A DNA stretch of 64,000 nt from Thalassospira sp. HJ (GTDB lineage Bacteria; Pseudomonadota; Alphaproteobacteria; Rhodospirillales; Thalassospiraceae), in assembly GCF_000948415.1 (NCBI RefSeq), contig NZ_JYII01000010.1, positions 186,001 through 250,000 of the forward strand, in the 5' to 3' direction. Numbering within the stretch: position 1 is the stretch's first letter; each line of letters begins with the position of its first letter. Shown here piece after piece: positions 1 to 9,342 of the stretch. Both the position numbers and the translations under genes were made by a program. The notes below the pieces were generated by a model, which worked only from the letters and a program-made list of their open reading frames with translations, searched no databases and was not told the DNA's origin.

Positions 1-270
1 ATCTTCTGAGTCTGGATCGAGATAGGTTCTTCCTGAAACGGGGCCTCGCCGTTTTGGCAAAAGTGTCTTTACTTCGGGTTGCTTCGTATATGCCGCTATC
101 CAACGATAGATCATGGCTGTGGATACGCCATGTTCACTTGCTGCGAGTTCAACATGAGGCCGCATAGGGCGAGGGCGACAAATAACACTTTGAACAATTT
201 TCGCCCGATGAGAGGCAATTTCCCAGTCTCGGAGTTCCTGGTCTATATGATCAAAACCGCCCTCAGACAT
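1..270 (-). CDS. TnsB/TniA-like transposase, N-terminal part (gene runs off the left edge)
   Basis: This 90-codon open frame has no stop before the window edge. It starts at an ATG at 270-268 with GGAG six bases upstream. The sequence has a helix-turn-helix-like segment (about residues 39-62, with GVSTAMIYRWIAAY) followed by a basic linker LLPKRRGPVSGRTYLDPDSE. That order, HTH then a 'GR-x-x-LDP' linker before the catalytic core, is characteristic of the N-terminal region of Mu/Tn7-TnsB/Tn5053-TniA transposases. The DDE catalytic domain would lie outside the window. Tandem repeats at 754-850 lie upstream, where an element end would be expected if the gene reads inward. I am fairly sure of the superfamily and unsure of the subfamily (TniA, TnsB or a CRISPR-associated variant). 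Confidence 0.6.
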   Translation of the reverse strand, partial: MSEGGFDHIDQELRDWEIASHRAKIVQSVICRPRPMRPHVELAASEHGVSTAMIYRWIAAYTKQPEVKTLLPKRRGPVSGRTYLDPDSED

Positions 271-529
271 AGGTAGCTCCGAATAGATAGCTCAAACATG
301 ATGTAATCTTAGGTTGTTTTGATTTTGTAAAAATTACTTTAATGAACGTGCGATATCTAGTGTTTGATCACGAGGGCGGGCATATAAGCACGAATTAGTA
401 ATATCTTTTGATGCCGTTTTTGATTTTGTTTGTCGCTTTTGCCGGTCACCAATGAATGAGTTTATCGGTGTCAACTCAAATTACTTTACTTTGAAAGTAT
501 AACGTTAGGGCGTGCGATCTACAGATTCT
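271..529. other. AT-rich stretch upstream of the transposase gene; no gene seen
   Basis: This stretch is noticeably more AT-rich than the nos cluster that follows. It should hold the promoter of the minus-strand transposase gene (its ribosome binding site is at about 276-280). I see no other coding frame with a plausible start and no clear operator. Together with 665-1073, which contains the repeats and a 9-bp hairpin around 677-699, it forms the border between the mobile element and the nos cluster. Confidence 0.4.
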
Positions 530-664
530 ATGCAAGAAGACGCGTTCATGAAAATTGCTGACAATATGGGCCTGACCGAACTTCAGAGTTCCTTTGAGGG
601 CATCTTTCACGATCTTGGTATGACCGAGCCAGACAGCAAAAATTTGGCTTTAGGGACCGATTGA
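530..664 (+). pseudogene. Short fragment resembling the N-terminus of a HigA2-like XRE antitoxin
   Basis: An ATG-initiated frame of 44 residues ends at TGA 662-664. Its second half, SSFEGIFHDLGMTEPDSKNL, resembles the segment before the helix-turn-helix in HTH_37-type XRE antitoxins ('NVFADLG-x-x-x-x-EAxNL'). No HTH follows, because the frame stops there. There is no convincing ribosome binding site. It is best read as a truncated remnant in the transposon border; it could equally be a chance frame. Confidence 0.25.
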
Positions 665-751
665 AAGTTATTTGCTCAAGCGAAAGCACCACTTTCGCTT
701 AGGTTGTCTATGCTTAATGGGTATCGACCGAATAGGCATTATATGTGTCAG

Positions 752-850
752 GTGCCACAAAAGATGACATTTGACCTCTTGCGAAATCAACGCCTTAGCA
801 TTTTCGATTGCCAGATAATTTGTCATCGATTGTCACAAAAGATGTCATTT
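752..850. repeat. Tandem TnsB/TniA-binding-site-like repeats (transposon end)
   Basis: Three related units of about 20 bp are visible: 754-772 (CCACAAAAGATGACATTT core), 809-827 (CCAGATAATTTGTCATC) and 831-850 (TGTCACAAAAGATGTCATTT). Units 1 and 3 match at about 18 of 20 positions; unit 2 matches unit 3 at about 13 of 19. Read on the minus strand each unit has the form TGACA-N-TG-x-CA, the style of the repeated TnsB sites in Tn7-like and CAST ends. A weaker fourth copy (ATTATTTGTCACGC) lies near 981-994. No clean 5'-TGT terminus was found next to the outermost unit, so the exact end is unresolved. Confidence 0.5.
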
Positions 851-997
851 TTCTCAAAGTGCCTTTGCCAAGGAAATTATTTGCGGACTTATTGCTCCAG
901 ATACGTTTGCTGGTTGGGTCTTGAACCTGTCCTCATTCATACTCCGCTTGCTACTTGTTCATCCCGCAATGAAACGAGTTCATTATTTGTCACGCTT

Positions 998-1022
998 GGT
1001 TCAGAAACGCCTTGAACCAATC
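998..1022. promoter_or_regulatory. Inverted repeat upstream of the nos cluster
   Basis: Arms TTGGTTCA and TGAACCAA are perfect complements separated by 9 bases. It lies about 50 bp upstream of the FNR-type box of the nos cluster. It could be a regulator site or a hairpin; nothing in the sequence decides between these. Confidence 0.3.
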
Positions 1023-1073
1023 TCAACATCTATAGGTCCTCTGCAATCGATTGGCGGGCGAGCTCCTTCCCGC

Positions 1074-1087
1074 TTGACCAGTATCAA
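1074..1087 (+). promoter_or_regulatory. FNR/Dnr-type box upstream of the nos cluster
   Basis: TTGACCAGTATCAA matches 9 of the 10 informative bases of the FNR consensus TTGAT-N4-ATCAA. If it acts from -41.5, transcription would begin near 1122, almost at the start of the first open frame. Either that gene is translated from a very short leader or the box works from a different distance. Confidence 0.6.
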
Positions 1088-1122
1088 GGATCCAGAATCC
1101 ACAATGAAATATGAGAAGCATT

Positions 1123-1503
1123 ATGGAAAAAATGCTTCGCACATTTCTGTCTCTACTGATCGCACTGTCTCTGACGGGAACAGCCGCCGGTCAGTCTTTT
1201 CCTCAGACGGCGACGCATTTTGCAGGCACTGACCTTATCGCTATTACAATCTGTAGTGCAGACCAGACCGCCAAAACAATTTGGGTCGATCAGAACGGAA
1301 GCAAAGTTCCTGAGCCTATCGAATGCGATTGCCCTAATTGCATGCAGTGCCTGTTCGGCTCAGCATACAAACTTCCTGACACTCTTTGCTCAATCGAACT
1401 CGACCGCACCGTCATCCTGAAGATCATTCCCCTGTCATTCGACCGCACAGATGCATCCCACGCTGCACCTGCGACGGCGCGCGCGCCTCCGCACAAGGTT
1501 TGA
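1123..1503 (+). CDS. Small secreted cysteine-motif protein (DUF2946-like), first gene of the nos cluster
   Basis: A 126-residue product is predicted from ATG 1123, which has GAGAAG four bases upstream; an in-frame ATG at 1111 is possible but lacks such a site. The N-terminus is a signal peptide (LRTFLSLLIALSLTGTAAG) with cleavage predicted after about residue 24. The mature part carries a C-x-C-x-x-C-x-x-C cluster (ECDCPNCMQC) and an 'ITICSAD' strand, a pattern like DUF2946 proteins, which are often found beside copper-handling genes. It ends 3 bases before nosR. A periplasmic metal- or copper-related role in NosZ maturation is inference from position and cysteines only. Confidence 0.6.
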   Translation: MEKMLRTFLSLLIALSLTGTAAGQSFPQTATHFAGTDLIAITICSADQTAKTIWVDQNGSKVPEPIECDCPNCMQCLFGSAYKLPDTLCSIELDRTVILKIIPLSFDRTDASHAAPATARAPPHKV

Positions 1504-1506
1504 ACC

Positions 1507-3774
1507 ATGAGTACGCCACCTCTCCCGCTTCGTCCTCAGACGGCACCCCTTCTGCACCGATCGATCTCCGGCCTATTGTGGCTTCAGATCCTGTTAGTTG
1601 CTTTTATTCTTTCCGCAATGTTGTGCGTTTCCACGGCAAATGCACAAACCAAACCTCTACTAGCACAGTTCATTGACAAGGTCCCCGCCGCATCACTAGT
1701 CGAGGGTGCAGATGACTATGGGCAGGTTCAAAATGATGTACCAGTGGTCCCCGTCCTCAAGAACGGCGACCAAATCGGCTGGGCCTTTATCACCTCTGAT
1801 TTTGTTGGCACCACCGGCTATTCCGGCAAACCGATCCATGTGATGGTTGCTGTTGACTCAAAGGCCCGGATCATCGGTGTCAAACTAGTCAAGCATTCCG
1901 AACCTATTGTTCTTATTGGCATTCCAGAAGAGCGGATCGCGTCACTCACCGAGGGATATGTCGGCTTTGATCTGGTTGCAGCAACAAAAGATGCAGACCA
2001 TGAGCTGAATATTATTTCCGGTGCAACGGTCACCATTATGGTAATTGATGACTCGATCCTGCGCTCGGGCATCAAGGTTGCACGCATGCTCAAACTGGGT
2101 GGATTGAGTGCACCCGAACCGTCGAACACGCAACAACTTAAAATCAACACAGATGCAACCGCCCCGGAAGACTGGTTCACACTGGTTGGTGACGGGACTG
2201 TTCGTCGCATGTCACTTGATGTCGGTCAGGTCAATGACGCCTTTGCCGCGATGGCCGATCCAAGAGCACTTGAGCGTCCGATCGAAGCCCCCACGGACGA
2301 AACCTTCATCGACATGTATGTCTCGCTCGTCAGTATCCCAGCCATCGGCAGGGCTGCACTTGGCGAGCGCGGCTACAACAACCTGAAGGCATGGCTCAAA
2401 GACGGAGAAGAAGCCATTCTTGTCACCGCGCGCGGACAGTATTCCTTCAAGGGGTCGGGATATGTGCGCGGCGGCTTATTTGACCGCATCCAGCTTATCC
2501 AGGGCGATATGTCGGTACGTTTCCGGGATCGCAACCATCGCCGTGTTGGAGACATCATGGCCGATGGCGCACCGGAATTCAAAGAGATGGATCTGTTCAA
2601 AATCCCGGCAAGCAGCAACTTTGACCCGACCCAGCCCTGGCGTCTGGAACTTCTTGTCCATCGCGATGTCGGTGCGATTGAACGTCTCTACACCACCTTT
2701 GACATCGGCTGGCAGCCGCCAGCCAACTACCTGACCAAAGTAGTTCCGCCAACGCCGGAGGCAGATAACGCAACCAAGGCTAGTTTCGCCACGGACGAGC
2801 AAGCAGCCAAAACAGCCCTTTGGCAACGGATTTGGCGTGACAAAACGGTCGAAATTGTTGTGCTCAGCATCATGTTGCTTGTTCTGACCGCAGCGTTCTT
2901 CTTCCAGGGCTTCCTGACACGTTCTGCCAGATTCACCTTCTGGTTCCGAATTTCGTTCCTGACGGTCACGCTGGTGTTCCTTGGCTGGTACGCTAATGCA
3001 CAGCTTTCCGTCGTCAACCTCATGGCGCTGACCAACTCGCTTGTGACCGGCTTTACCTGGGAAGCATTCCTGCTTGATCCACTGACCTTTATCTTGTGGT
3101 TCTCAGTCGCTGCGGCATTGATCTTCTGGGGGCGTGGCGCCTATTGCGGCTGGCTGTGCCCGTTCGGTGCACTTCAGGAACTGACCAACCGGATCGCCAA
3201 ATTTTTCCACGTCCCGCAGTGGACACTTCCCTGGGGACTGCATGAACGGTTGTGGGCGGTGAAATACATCATCTTCCTTGGCCTGTTTGGCACTATGCTG
3301 GCCTCTATTGATCAGGCGGAAAAACTGGCCGAGGTAGAACCTTTCAAGACCGCCATCATCCTCAAATTTGATCGAGCATGGCCGTTTGTTCTTTATGCCC
3401 TTGTCCTTCTTAGCGCCGGGCTTTTCGTCGAACGGTTCTATTGCCGTTATCTGTGCCCTTTGGGGGCGGCCCTCGCTATTCCAGCGCGCATGCGCATGTT
3501 TGACTGGCTCAAACGCTACAAGGAATGCGGCAGCCCCTGCCAGAACTGCGCACATGAATGCATGGTTCAAGCGATCCACCCCACAGGAGAAATCAACCCC
3601 AACGAGTGCCACAACTGCCTTCACTGTCAGGTGCTGTATCAAAGCGAAAAAATCTGTCCGGTCGTGATCAAGAAACTCAAGCGGCAGGAAAGCCTCTTGG
3701 CGAGCATGGAAGGTGCGCAAAAAGCACTGAACCGGACCCGGACGACCAAGCAAAATCTCAAGGAGAAGTCATGA
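1507..3774 (+). CDS. nosR: NosR, membrane flavo-iron-sulfur protein for N2O reduction
   Basis: NosR passes electrons from the quinone pool toward NosZ and supports nosZ expression. The 755-residue product has the family layout. There is an N-terminal signal segment, then a periplasmic FMN-binding domain with the SGAT flavinylation motif at residues 171-174. Membrane spans fill roughly residues 450-660, with two C-x3-C-P motifs (C547/C551 and C646/C650). A C-terminal polyferredoxin segment begins at C674 ([12 protein letters not shown], then CHNCLHC). The start follows the preceding stop by 3 bases. The final codon overlaps nosZ in an ATGA junction, so the two are probably translationally coupled. 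The downstream ApbE-type NosX is the likely flavin transferase for the SGAT threonine. Confidence 0.95.
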   Translation: MSTPPLPLRPQTAPLLHRSISGLLWLQILLVAFILSAMLCVSTANAQTKPLLAQFIDKVPAASLVEGADDYGQVQNDVPVVPVLKNGDQIGWAFITSDFVGTTGYSGKPIHVMVAVDSKARIIGVKLVKHSEPIVLIGIPEERIASLTEGYVGFDLVAATKDADHELNIISGATVTIMVIDDSILRSGIKVARMLKLGGLSAPEPSNTQQLKINTDATAPEDWFTLVGDGTVRRMSLDVGQVNDAFAAMADPRALERPIEAPTDETFIDMYVSLVSIPAIGRAALGERGYNNLKAWLKDGEEAILVTARGQYSFKGSGYVRGGLFDRIQLIQGDMSVRFRDRNHRRVGDIMADGAPEFKEMDLFKIPASSNFDPTQPWRLELLVHRDVGAIERLYTTFDIGWQPPANYLTKVVPPTPEADNATKASFATDEQAAKTALWQRIWRDKTVEIVVLSIMLLVLTAAFFFQGFLTRSARFTFWFRISFLTVTLVFLGWYANAQLSVVNLMALTNSLVTGFTWEAFLLDPLTFILWFSVAAALIFWGRGAYCGWLCPFGALQELTNRIAKFFHVPQWTLPWGLHERLWAVKYIIFLGLFGTMLASIDQAEKLAEVEPFKTAIILKFDRAWPFVLYALVLLSAGLFVERFYCRYLCPLGAALAIPARMRMFDWLKRYKECGSPCQNCAHECMVQAIHPTGEINPNECHNCLHCQVLYQSEKICPVVIKKLKRQESLLASMEGAQKALNRTRTTKQNLKEKS

Positions 3775-5720
3775 TGTCTGACAAAACATCCAAACCCGGA
3801 ATCACCCGACGTGATCTATTCGGCGTTGCTGCCGGTGGTGCTGCCTTTGCCGGTGCGGCAGGTGCCGCGCGCATCGCAGCAGTCGGTGGCGCAACCGGCG
3901 CTGCAACAGCCCTTTCGCTTGGCAGTGCGCAAGCGTCAACTGGAACTGAGGCAAGCCTCGCCCCCGGTCAGCTTGATGAATATTACGGTTTCTGGTCATC
4001 AGGCCAGACGGGCGAAATGCGCATTCTGGGTATCCCGTCCATGCGCGAGCTGATGCGTGTCCCTGTTTTCAACCGCTGTTCGGCAACCGGTTGGGGGCAA
4101 ACCAATGAAAGCCTGAATGTTCTTACCGAAAACATGCTGCCCAAAACCAAGGAGTTTCTCGCTGCCAACGGCAAGAAGATCCATGATAACGGCGACTTGC
4201 ACCACGTTCATATGTCCTTCACCGACGGCAAATATGACGGCCGTTTCCTGTTCATGAATGACAAGGCGAATACGCGCGTCGCCCGCGTCCGTTGTGATGT
4301 TATGAAGGCGGACAAGATCCTTGAAATCCCGAACGCCAAGGCCATTCACGGCCTGCGTCCACAAAAATGGCCGCGGACCAACTACGTCTTTGCCAATGGC
4401 GAAGACGAAACCCCAATGGTCAATGACGGCAAGGTGCTCGATGATCCGTCGCAATACGTAAACTTCTACACTGCAATCGACGCAGATGAGATGCAGGTCG
4501 CCTGGCAGGTCATGGTATCGGGTAACCTAGATAACACTGATGCCGACTATGAAGGAAAATACGCCTTCTCGACCAGCTACAACTCGGAAATGGGGATGAA
4601 CCTTGCGGAAATGACCGCATCCGAGCTTGATCACGTTGTTGTCTTTAACATCAAGGAAATCGAAAAAGGCATCGCTGCGGGTGATTACATCGAGCTCAAT
4701 GGCGTCAAGGTCATCGACGGTCGGAAAGGCAAGAACAAGAACTACACCCGTTACATCCCAATCCCCAACAGCCCACATGGCTGCAACATGGCACCGGACA
4801 AGAAACACCTTTGCATCGCTGGCAAACTGTCGCCGACTGTATCGGTGATTGATGTCACCAAGCTGGATGACGTGTTCTACAACGGCGCAGAACCGCGTTC
4901 AGCCGTTGTTGCCGAACCGGAACTTGGGCTTGGTCCGCTACATACCGCGTTTGACGGCAAGGGCAACGCCCTGACCACCCTGTTCCTCGACAGTCAGGTG
5001 GTCAAATGGAACATCGAGAAAGCCGTGCGCGCCTATGCTGGTGAAAATGTCGATCCGATCATCAAAAAGGTCGATGTCCACTATCAACCGGGGCACAACT
5101 CCACCTCGATGGGGGAAACACTGGAAGCCGACGGGAAGTGGTTCATTTCAATGAACAAATTCTCCAAGGACCGCTTCCTCAATGTCGGCCCGCTCAAGCC
5201 CGAGAATGAACAACTGTTTTCGATGCAGGGCGACGACCTTGTCCTGATGCATGATGGTCCGACATTTGCCGAGCCTCATGACTCAATCATTGTTCACCGT
5301 TCCGTGGTCAATCCGTTGAGTGTCTGGAACCGTCAGGACCCGATGTGGGCCAAAACCCGCGAACAGGCAGAGGCCGATGGCGTCGACATTGACGACTGGG
5401 CTGAAACCGTTGTCCGGGATGGCAACAAAGTCCGTGTCTATATGAGTTCTTCCGCCCCAACCTTTAGTCTTGAATCCTTCAAGGTCAAGGAAGGGGATGA
5501 AGTCACCGTCATCATCACCAACTTGGACGACATCGATGACCTGACCCACGGCTTCACCATGGGTGATCATGGTGTGGCATTCGAAGTAGGCCCGCAGGCA
5601 ACCGCGTCGGCAACCTTTGTCGCCTCCAAACCCGGTGTCTACTGGTACTACTGCCAGTGGTTCTGCCATGCCCTGCACATGGAAATGCGCGGCCGTATGT
5701 TCGTTGAACCACGGAGCTAA
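3771..5720 (+). CDS. nosZ: Nitrous-oxide reductase NosZ (clade I, Tat-exported)
   Basis: NosZ reduces N2O to N2 in the periplasm. The true start is ATG 3771 (or 3774), behind AAGGAG at 3760-3765; an open frame extends further upstream but only inside nosR. The protein has 649 residues. It starts with a twin-arginine signal (TRRDLF, R13/R14, then an alanine/glycine-rich stretch), typical of clade I enzymes that use Tat and NosR. The N-terminal beta-propeller carries the histidines expected for the CuZ cluster (for example HHVH near residue 145 and EPHDS). The C-terminal cupredoxin domain has every CuA ligand: H593, C628, W630, C632, H636 and M639. All key residues are present and the length is normal, so it should be active. 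Confidence 0.97.
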   Translation: MMSDKTSKPGITRRDLFGVAAGGAAFAGAAGAARIAAVGGATGAATALSLGSAQASTGTEASLAPGQLDEYYGFWSSGQTGEMRILGIPSMRELMRVPVFNRCSATGWGQTNESLNVLTENMLPKTKEFLAANGKKIHDNGDLHHVHMSFTDGKYDGRFLFMNDKANTRVARVRCDVMKADKILEIPNAKAIHGLRPQKWPRTNYVFANGEDETPMVNDGKVLDDPSQYVNFYTAIDADEMQVAWQVMVSGNLDNTDADYEGKYAFSTSYNSEMGMNLAEMTASELDHVVVFNIKEIEKGIAAGDYIELNGVKVIDGRKGKNKNYTRYIPIPNSPHGCNMAPDKKHLCIAGKLSPTVSVIDVTKLDDVFYNGAEPRSAVVAEPELGLGPLHTAFDGKGNALTTLFLDSQVVKWNIEKAVRAYAGENVDPIIKKVDVHYQPGHNSTSMGETLEADGKWFISMNKFSKDRFLNVGPLKPENEQLFSMQGDDLVLMHDGPTFAEPHDSIIVHRSVVNPLSVWNRQDPMWAKTREQAEADGVDIDDWAETVVRDGNKVRVYMSSSAPTFSLESFKVKEGDEVTVIITNLDDIDDLTHGFTMGDHGVAFEVGPQATASATFVASKPGVYWYYCQWFCHALHMEMRGRMFVEPRS

Positions 5721-5723
5721 CCT

Positions 5724-7064
5724 ATGATGTTGCGCCCCGTCATGATGTTTCTGGGTCTGATTGCAATGCCGCTGCAGGTTTTCGCAGCAAGTCAATCTGT
5801 GCCGTCGATTGACGGGGCGCTGTTTGCGGCCATCGCCGGGGCTTCCCCCGGCGATGTGCTGTTGCTCGACCCGGGCCCACATCAGGGACCGATCACACTC
5901 GATAAACCCATAACAATTGATGGTCAGGGAAAGGCAAACGTCTATGGTGACAAAACCGGAAGCGTTATTACAGTAACCGGAACGGATATTGCCATCCGCG
6001 GCTTGAAAATTACCGGATCGGGATCGTCACACGAAACGATTGATTCGGGCATTCAACTGCACCGCACCGCCGCCCGTGTCCTGATCGAGAATAATCATAT
6101 TCTTGGCAATCTTTACGGCATTGATATTCACGGTGCGAAGAACGTTACCGTTCTCGCCAATACAATTGTCGGTCGGCGTGATCATCGAATGAATTCACGT
6201 GGCAACGGCATATATGTCTGGAACGCACCCGGCACACTGGTTGAACGGAATGACATCCGGCTCGGTCGCGACGGCATTTTTGTCAATACTTCCAAACGCG
6301 GGATATTCCGCGGCAACCTGATGCGCGATCTGAGATTTGCCGTGCATTACATGTACGCCCATGACTCCGAAATTTCGGCAAACATTTCGGTCGGAAATCA
6401 CCTTGGGTTTGCCTTGATGTATTCCGACCGGATTACCGTGCGCGACAATATGTCACTTGCCGACCGCGATCAGGGTTTGATGCTCAACTATACCAACAAG
6501 TCTGATCTGGTCGGAAATCTGGTTCGTGGAACCGGTGGCAAATGCCTTTTTATCTACAACGCCCATCGCAATCTGATCGGGGATAACCGGTTTGAAGGAT
6601 GTGGGATCGGTATTCATTTCACTGCCGGCTCCGAAAGAAATGCCATGGTTGGAAACGCATTTATCGCTAACCAGACCCAGGTCAAATATGTCGGCACCCG
6701 TGATGTGGAATGGAGCTTCGATGGCCGGGGAAATTTCTGGTCGGATCATCCGGTGTTCGATCTTGATCGCAATGGTATTGCCGACAGCCGGTTCCGACCA
6801 AACGACCTTATGGACCATATTCTTTGGTCACAACCAGCAGCCGGAATGCTTTTGGGGTCACCCGCTGTTCAGTTGATCCGCTGGAGCCAGGCACACTTCC
6901 CCGCCACGTTGCCGGGTGGGGTCGTCGACAGCTTCCCGCTCATGAAACCGATCGAAATTCGGGTTCCCGAAGAAATCACTTCTCTTGAACTGGCTGCTCG
7001 CGCCAATCCTGTCTGGTTGCGTGAAAGGACTGAAAATGTGTCTGACCCTCTCGCAAGTCACTAA
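5724..7064 (+). CDS. nosD: NosD, periplasmic copper-site maturation protein
   Basis: NosD is needed to assemble the CuZ sulfide cluster of NosZ and works with the NosFY ABC transporter. The 446-residue product begins with a signal peptide ending near VFAAS. Most of the mature protein is a right-handed parallel beta-helix, visible as repeated short strands with asparagine turns ('NNHILGNLYG', 'RNDIRLGRDG', 'GNLVRGTGG'), the CASH/carbohydrate-binding style of the family. It starts 3 bases after nosZ stops. Its 3' end overlaps nosF by 29 bases. Confidence 0.95.
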   Translation: MMLRPVMMFLGLIAMPLQVFAASQSVPSIDGALFAAIAGASPGDVLLLDPGPHQGPITLDKPITIDGQGKANVYGDKTGSVITVTGTDIAIRGLKITGSGSSHETIDSGIQLHRTAARVLIENNHILGNLYGIDIHGAKNVTVLANTIVGRRDHRMNSRGNGIYVWNAPGTLVERNDIRLGRDGIFVNTSKRGIFRGNLMRDLRFAVHYMYAHDSEISANISVGNHLGFALMYSDRITVRDNMSLADRDQGLMLNYTNKSDLVGNLVRGTGGKCLFIYNAHRNLIGDNRFEGCGIGIHFTAGSERNAMVGNAFIANQTQVKYVGTRDVEWSFDGRGNFWSDHPVFDLDRNGIADSRFRPNDLMDHILWSQPAAGMLLGSPAVQLIRWSQAHFPATLPGGVVDSFPLMKPIEIRVPEEITSLELAARANPVWLRERTENVSDPLASH

Positions 7065-7926
7065 ACGCTATGATGATCATACCGTTCTTGATGCGGTTGG
7101 CTTTGATGTTGCCGCAGGTGAACGTGTCGCCTTGCTCGGCCATAATGGCGCTGGCAAATCAACATTGATGAAAATCATCCTTGGCCTCATCACCGCCGAC
7201 GGCGGGACGGTTTCCGTGCATGGCCTTGCGCCTGGCAGTTACCGGGCTCGCACCCAAACGGCCTATCTCGCCGAAAACGCGTCCTTTCACCCATCACTGA
7301 CCGGAAAAGAACAGCTCCGATACTATCTTCGACTTCGCGATGAGGATCCGCGAAAGGCGATATCACTTCTCGAGCGGGTCGGATTGGGGGCGGCTGCAAA
7401 CCGTCGGATTGGAACCTACTCCAAGGGGATGCGCCAACGAGTCGGCATGGCTCAGGCGCTCATTGGTGAACCAAAACTCCTTATCCTTGATGAACCCACC
7501 AGCGGACTGGACCCGGTATCCCGGCGCGAATTCTATGTCATTCTTGATGAACTGGCCGCGCAAGGAACTGCCATTCTTCTGTCGTCGCACGCCCTTACCG
7601 AGGTTGAGGCCAGAACCGACCGGATCGTCATTCTTTCGTCCGGCGTAATGGTGGCAAACGATACCCTAGCAAACCTGCGTCAAAGGGCCTCACTGCCGAT
7701 CCGCCTTCAGGTTTCCGCACAGCGCGGCAAGGCGGACGAGGTTGCCCAAAAGCTTTCCGGGGAACGCAGCAACGGGGTGATGGTCGATCTGGTGTGCAGT
7801 TCGCAGGAAAAACTCGCGCGTCTTGGCGATATCTCGGCACTGGGCCCGTTGGTCGATGATGTCGACGTCATTCCGCCCAGCCTGGAAGATATCTATAGCC
7901 ATTTCAGCAAAAGGGGGAACGCATGA
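7036..7926 (+). CDS. nosF: NosF, ABC transporter ATP-binding protein
   Basis: NosF powers the NosFY transporter, thought to supply a sulfur species for the copper clusters of NosZ. I take ATG 7036, with AAAGGA six bases before it; the longer frame upstream lies inside nosD. The 296-residue protein has Walker A GHNGAGKST at about residues 35-43, a YSKGMRQR signature near 128, Walker B LLILDEPTSGLDP near 149 and a switch histidine in LSSHALTE. It overlaps nosD by 29 bases and shares an ATGA junction with nosY. Confidence 0.95.
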   Translation: MCLTLSQVTKRYDDHTVLDAVGFDVAAGERVALLGHNGAGKSTLMKIILGLITADGGTVSVHGLAPGSYRARTQTAYLAENASFHPSLTGKEQLRYYLRLRDEDPRKAISLLERVGLGAAANRRIGTYSKGMRQRVGMAQALIGEPKLLILDEPTSGLDPVSRREFYVILDELAAQGTAILLSSHALTEVEARTDRIVILSSGVMVANDTLANLRQRASLPIRLQVSAQRGKADEVAQKLSGERSNGVMVDLVCSSQEKLARLGDISALGPLVDDVDVIPPSLEDIYSHFSKRGNA

Positions 7927-8744
7927 ACAAGGTTCTGGCGACAGCTCATAGCGAATTCATCATTGCCCTTCGTAACCGCTGGATTGCGATCTCCGTCGGG
8001 ATGATGGTGTTGTTTGCGCTTGTATTATCGGCAGCAGGCAGCGCTCCGACCGGTACGGTTGGTGCAGATAAACTGTCAATCACTGTCGCAAGCCTGACAT
8101 CCCTTGCGGTATACCTTGTGCCGTTGGTTGCACTTTTGATGTCATTTGATGCAATCGCTGGCGAGATAGAACGTGGCACCTTGTCCCTTGTTCTGACCTA
8201 TCCCGTGGCCCGTGGGGAACTGGTTTTCGGGAAGTTCCTGGCCCATCTATCGATCCTGACTATCGCCGTCTTGGCAGGGTATGGAATTGCCGCCGTCGCT
8301 GCCATTGCAACCGACCCCAATGCACTTGTCGGTATCCCCGCACTGTTCCGACTGTTCTGGTCGTCACTTCTTCTTGGCGCAACATTCCTTGGGATCGGTT
8401 ATGGCATATCAGCATTTGCACGCAGACCCGGCGCAGCAGCAGGATTGGTGATCGGGCTCTGGCTAGTTCTGATTGTTTTATATGACCTTGGCCTGTTGGC
8501 GGCCATCGTCGCCGATGATGGCGGCACCTTCACTACGCACTATTTTCCCTGGCTGTTACTTGGCAATCCGGCCGATGCATTTCGGATATACAACCTCGCC
8601 GTTTCGGATGCGACCGCGGCTGCAGCTGGATTGACAGGGGCTGCCAACAGCATCCCCGCTGTTCATGCCCTGATATCCATCCTGGTTTGGCCGGTGATTG
8701 CCACAGTCCTGGCCTGGCTGACTTTCCGGAGGGTCACGCCATGA
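7923..8744 (+). CDS. nosY: NosY, ABC transporter membrane subunit
   Basis: NosY is the membrane partner of NosF. The 273-residue product has about six hydrophobic spans (starting at RWIAISVGMMVLFALVL and ending at ISILVWPVIATVLAWLTF). Between the first spans lies the cytoplasmic motif MSFDAIAGEIERGTLSLVL, which is typical of ABC-2 permeases of this family. Start and stop both form ATGA overlaps, with nosF upstream and nosL downstream, so nosFYL are tightly coupled. Confidence 0.95.
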   Translation: MNKVLATAHSEFIIALRNRWIAISVGMMVLFALVLSAAGSAPTGTVGADKLSITVASLTSLAVYLVPLVALLMSFDAIAGEIERGTLSLVLTYPVARGELVFGKFLAHLSILTIAVLAGYGIAAVAAIATDPNALVGIPALFRLFWSSLLLGATFLGIGYGISAFARRPGAAAGLVIGLWLVLIVLYDLGLLAAIVADDGGTFTTHYFPWLLLGNPADAFRIYNLAVSDATAAAAGLTGAANSIPAVHALISILVWPVIATVLAWLTFRRVTP

Positions 8745-9334
8745 TATCCCGCCCAACGCTGCTTCTGATCGTAATCAACCTGATGTTTCTTGCCGGATGT
8801 CAGCAACAAACTGAAGAAACCATGCCGCCTCCGGTTGCCATGACCGAAGAAGCTGTCGGACATTTCTGCCAGATGAACATTCTTGAGCATGCCGGCCCCA
8901 AGGCACAAATTCATCTTGAAGGTTTGCCCTACCCCCTGTTTTTCAGCCAGGTTCGCGACGGCATCGCCTATGAACGCATGCCCGAACAAAACTATAAAAT
9001 CAGCGCCATCTACGTCAGCGACATGTCCAAGGCCCATGACTGGGAAAATGTTGGACGAGAAAACTGGATACCGGCAAGCAGCGCGCATTATGTCGTCGCC
9101 TCCACCATGACCGGCGGCATGGGGGCATCGGAACTTGTTCCCTTCTCCGATCAGGACGATGCCAGAAAATTTGTCGCCCGCCATGGTGGCCAAATAATGC
9201 GCCTTGACGACATTGATGACGCGCTCGTTCTAAACAACACCACGGTCATGCCATCTAACGAGCCGCTCGAAACGGCGATCATTCCAGATGACGACGATTA
9301 TCGCGCGCGTCTTGAAAAACTTCGCAAAGAATGA
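8741..9334 (+). CDS. nosL: NosL, outer-facing copper-chaperone lipoprotein
   Basis: NosL delivers Cu(I) for NosZ assembly. The chosen start, ATG 8741, overlaps the nosY stop and has CGGAGGG upstream; the longer frame begins within nosY. The product is 197 residues with a lipoprotein signal and lipobox LAGC (C20), so it should be lipid-anchored. The conserved CQM segment near residue 45 is the family's copper-binding region. The C-terminal tail is charged and low in complexity. It ends in an ATGA with an alternative start of nosX. Confidence 0.93.
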   Translation: MISRPTLLLIVINLMFLAGCQQQTEETMPPPVAMTEEAVGHFCQMNILEHAGPKAQIHLEGLPYPLFFSQVRDGIAYERMPEQNYKISAIYVSDMSKAHDWENVGRENWIPASSAHYVVASTMTGGMGASELVPFSDQDDARKFVARHGGQIMRLDDIDDALVLNNTTVMPSNEPLETAIIPDDDDYRARLEKLRKE

Positions 9335-9342
9335 GGTTCGCC

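Noticed and set aside
1111-1122. Alternative upstream start of the DUF2946-like gene
   Set aside because: The extra four codons would use up the GAGAAG that serves ATG 1123 and lie before the transcript start predicted from the FNR box.
704-1232. Overlapping plus-strand frames of about 100 residues before the nos cluster
   Set aside because: They cross the transposon-end repeats and the FNR box, lack ribosome sites and resemble nothing known.
3103-3753. 216-residue minus-strand frame inside nosR
   Set aside because: It is antisense to the NosR membrane and ferredoxin region, without a start signal.
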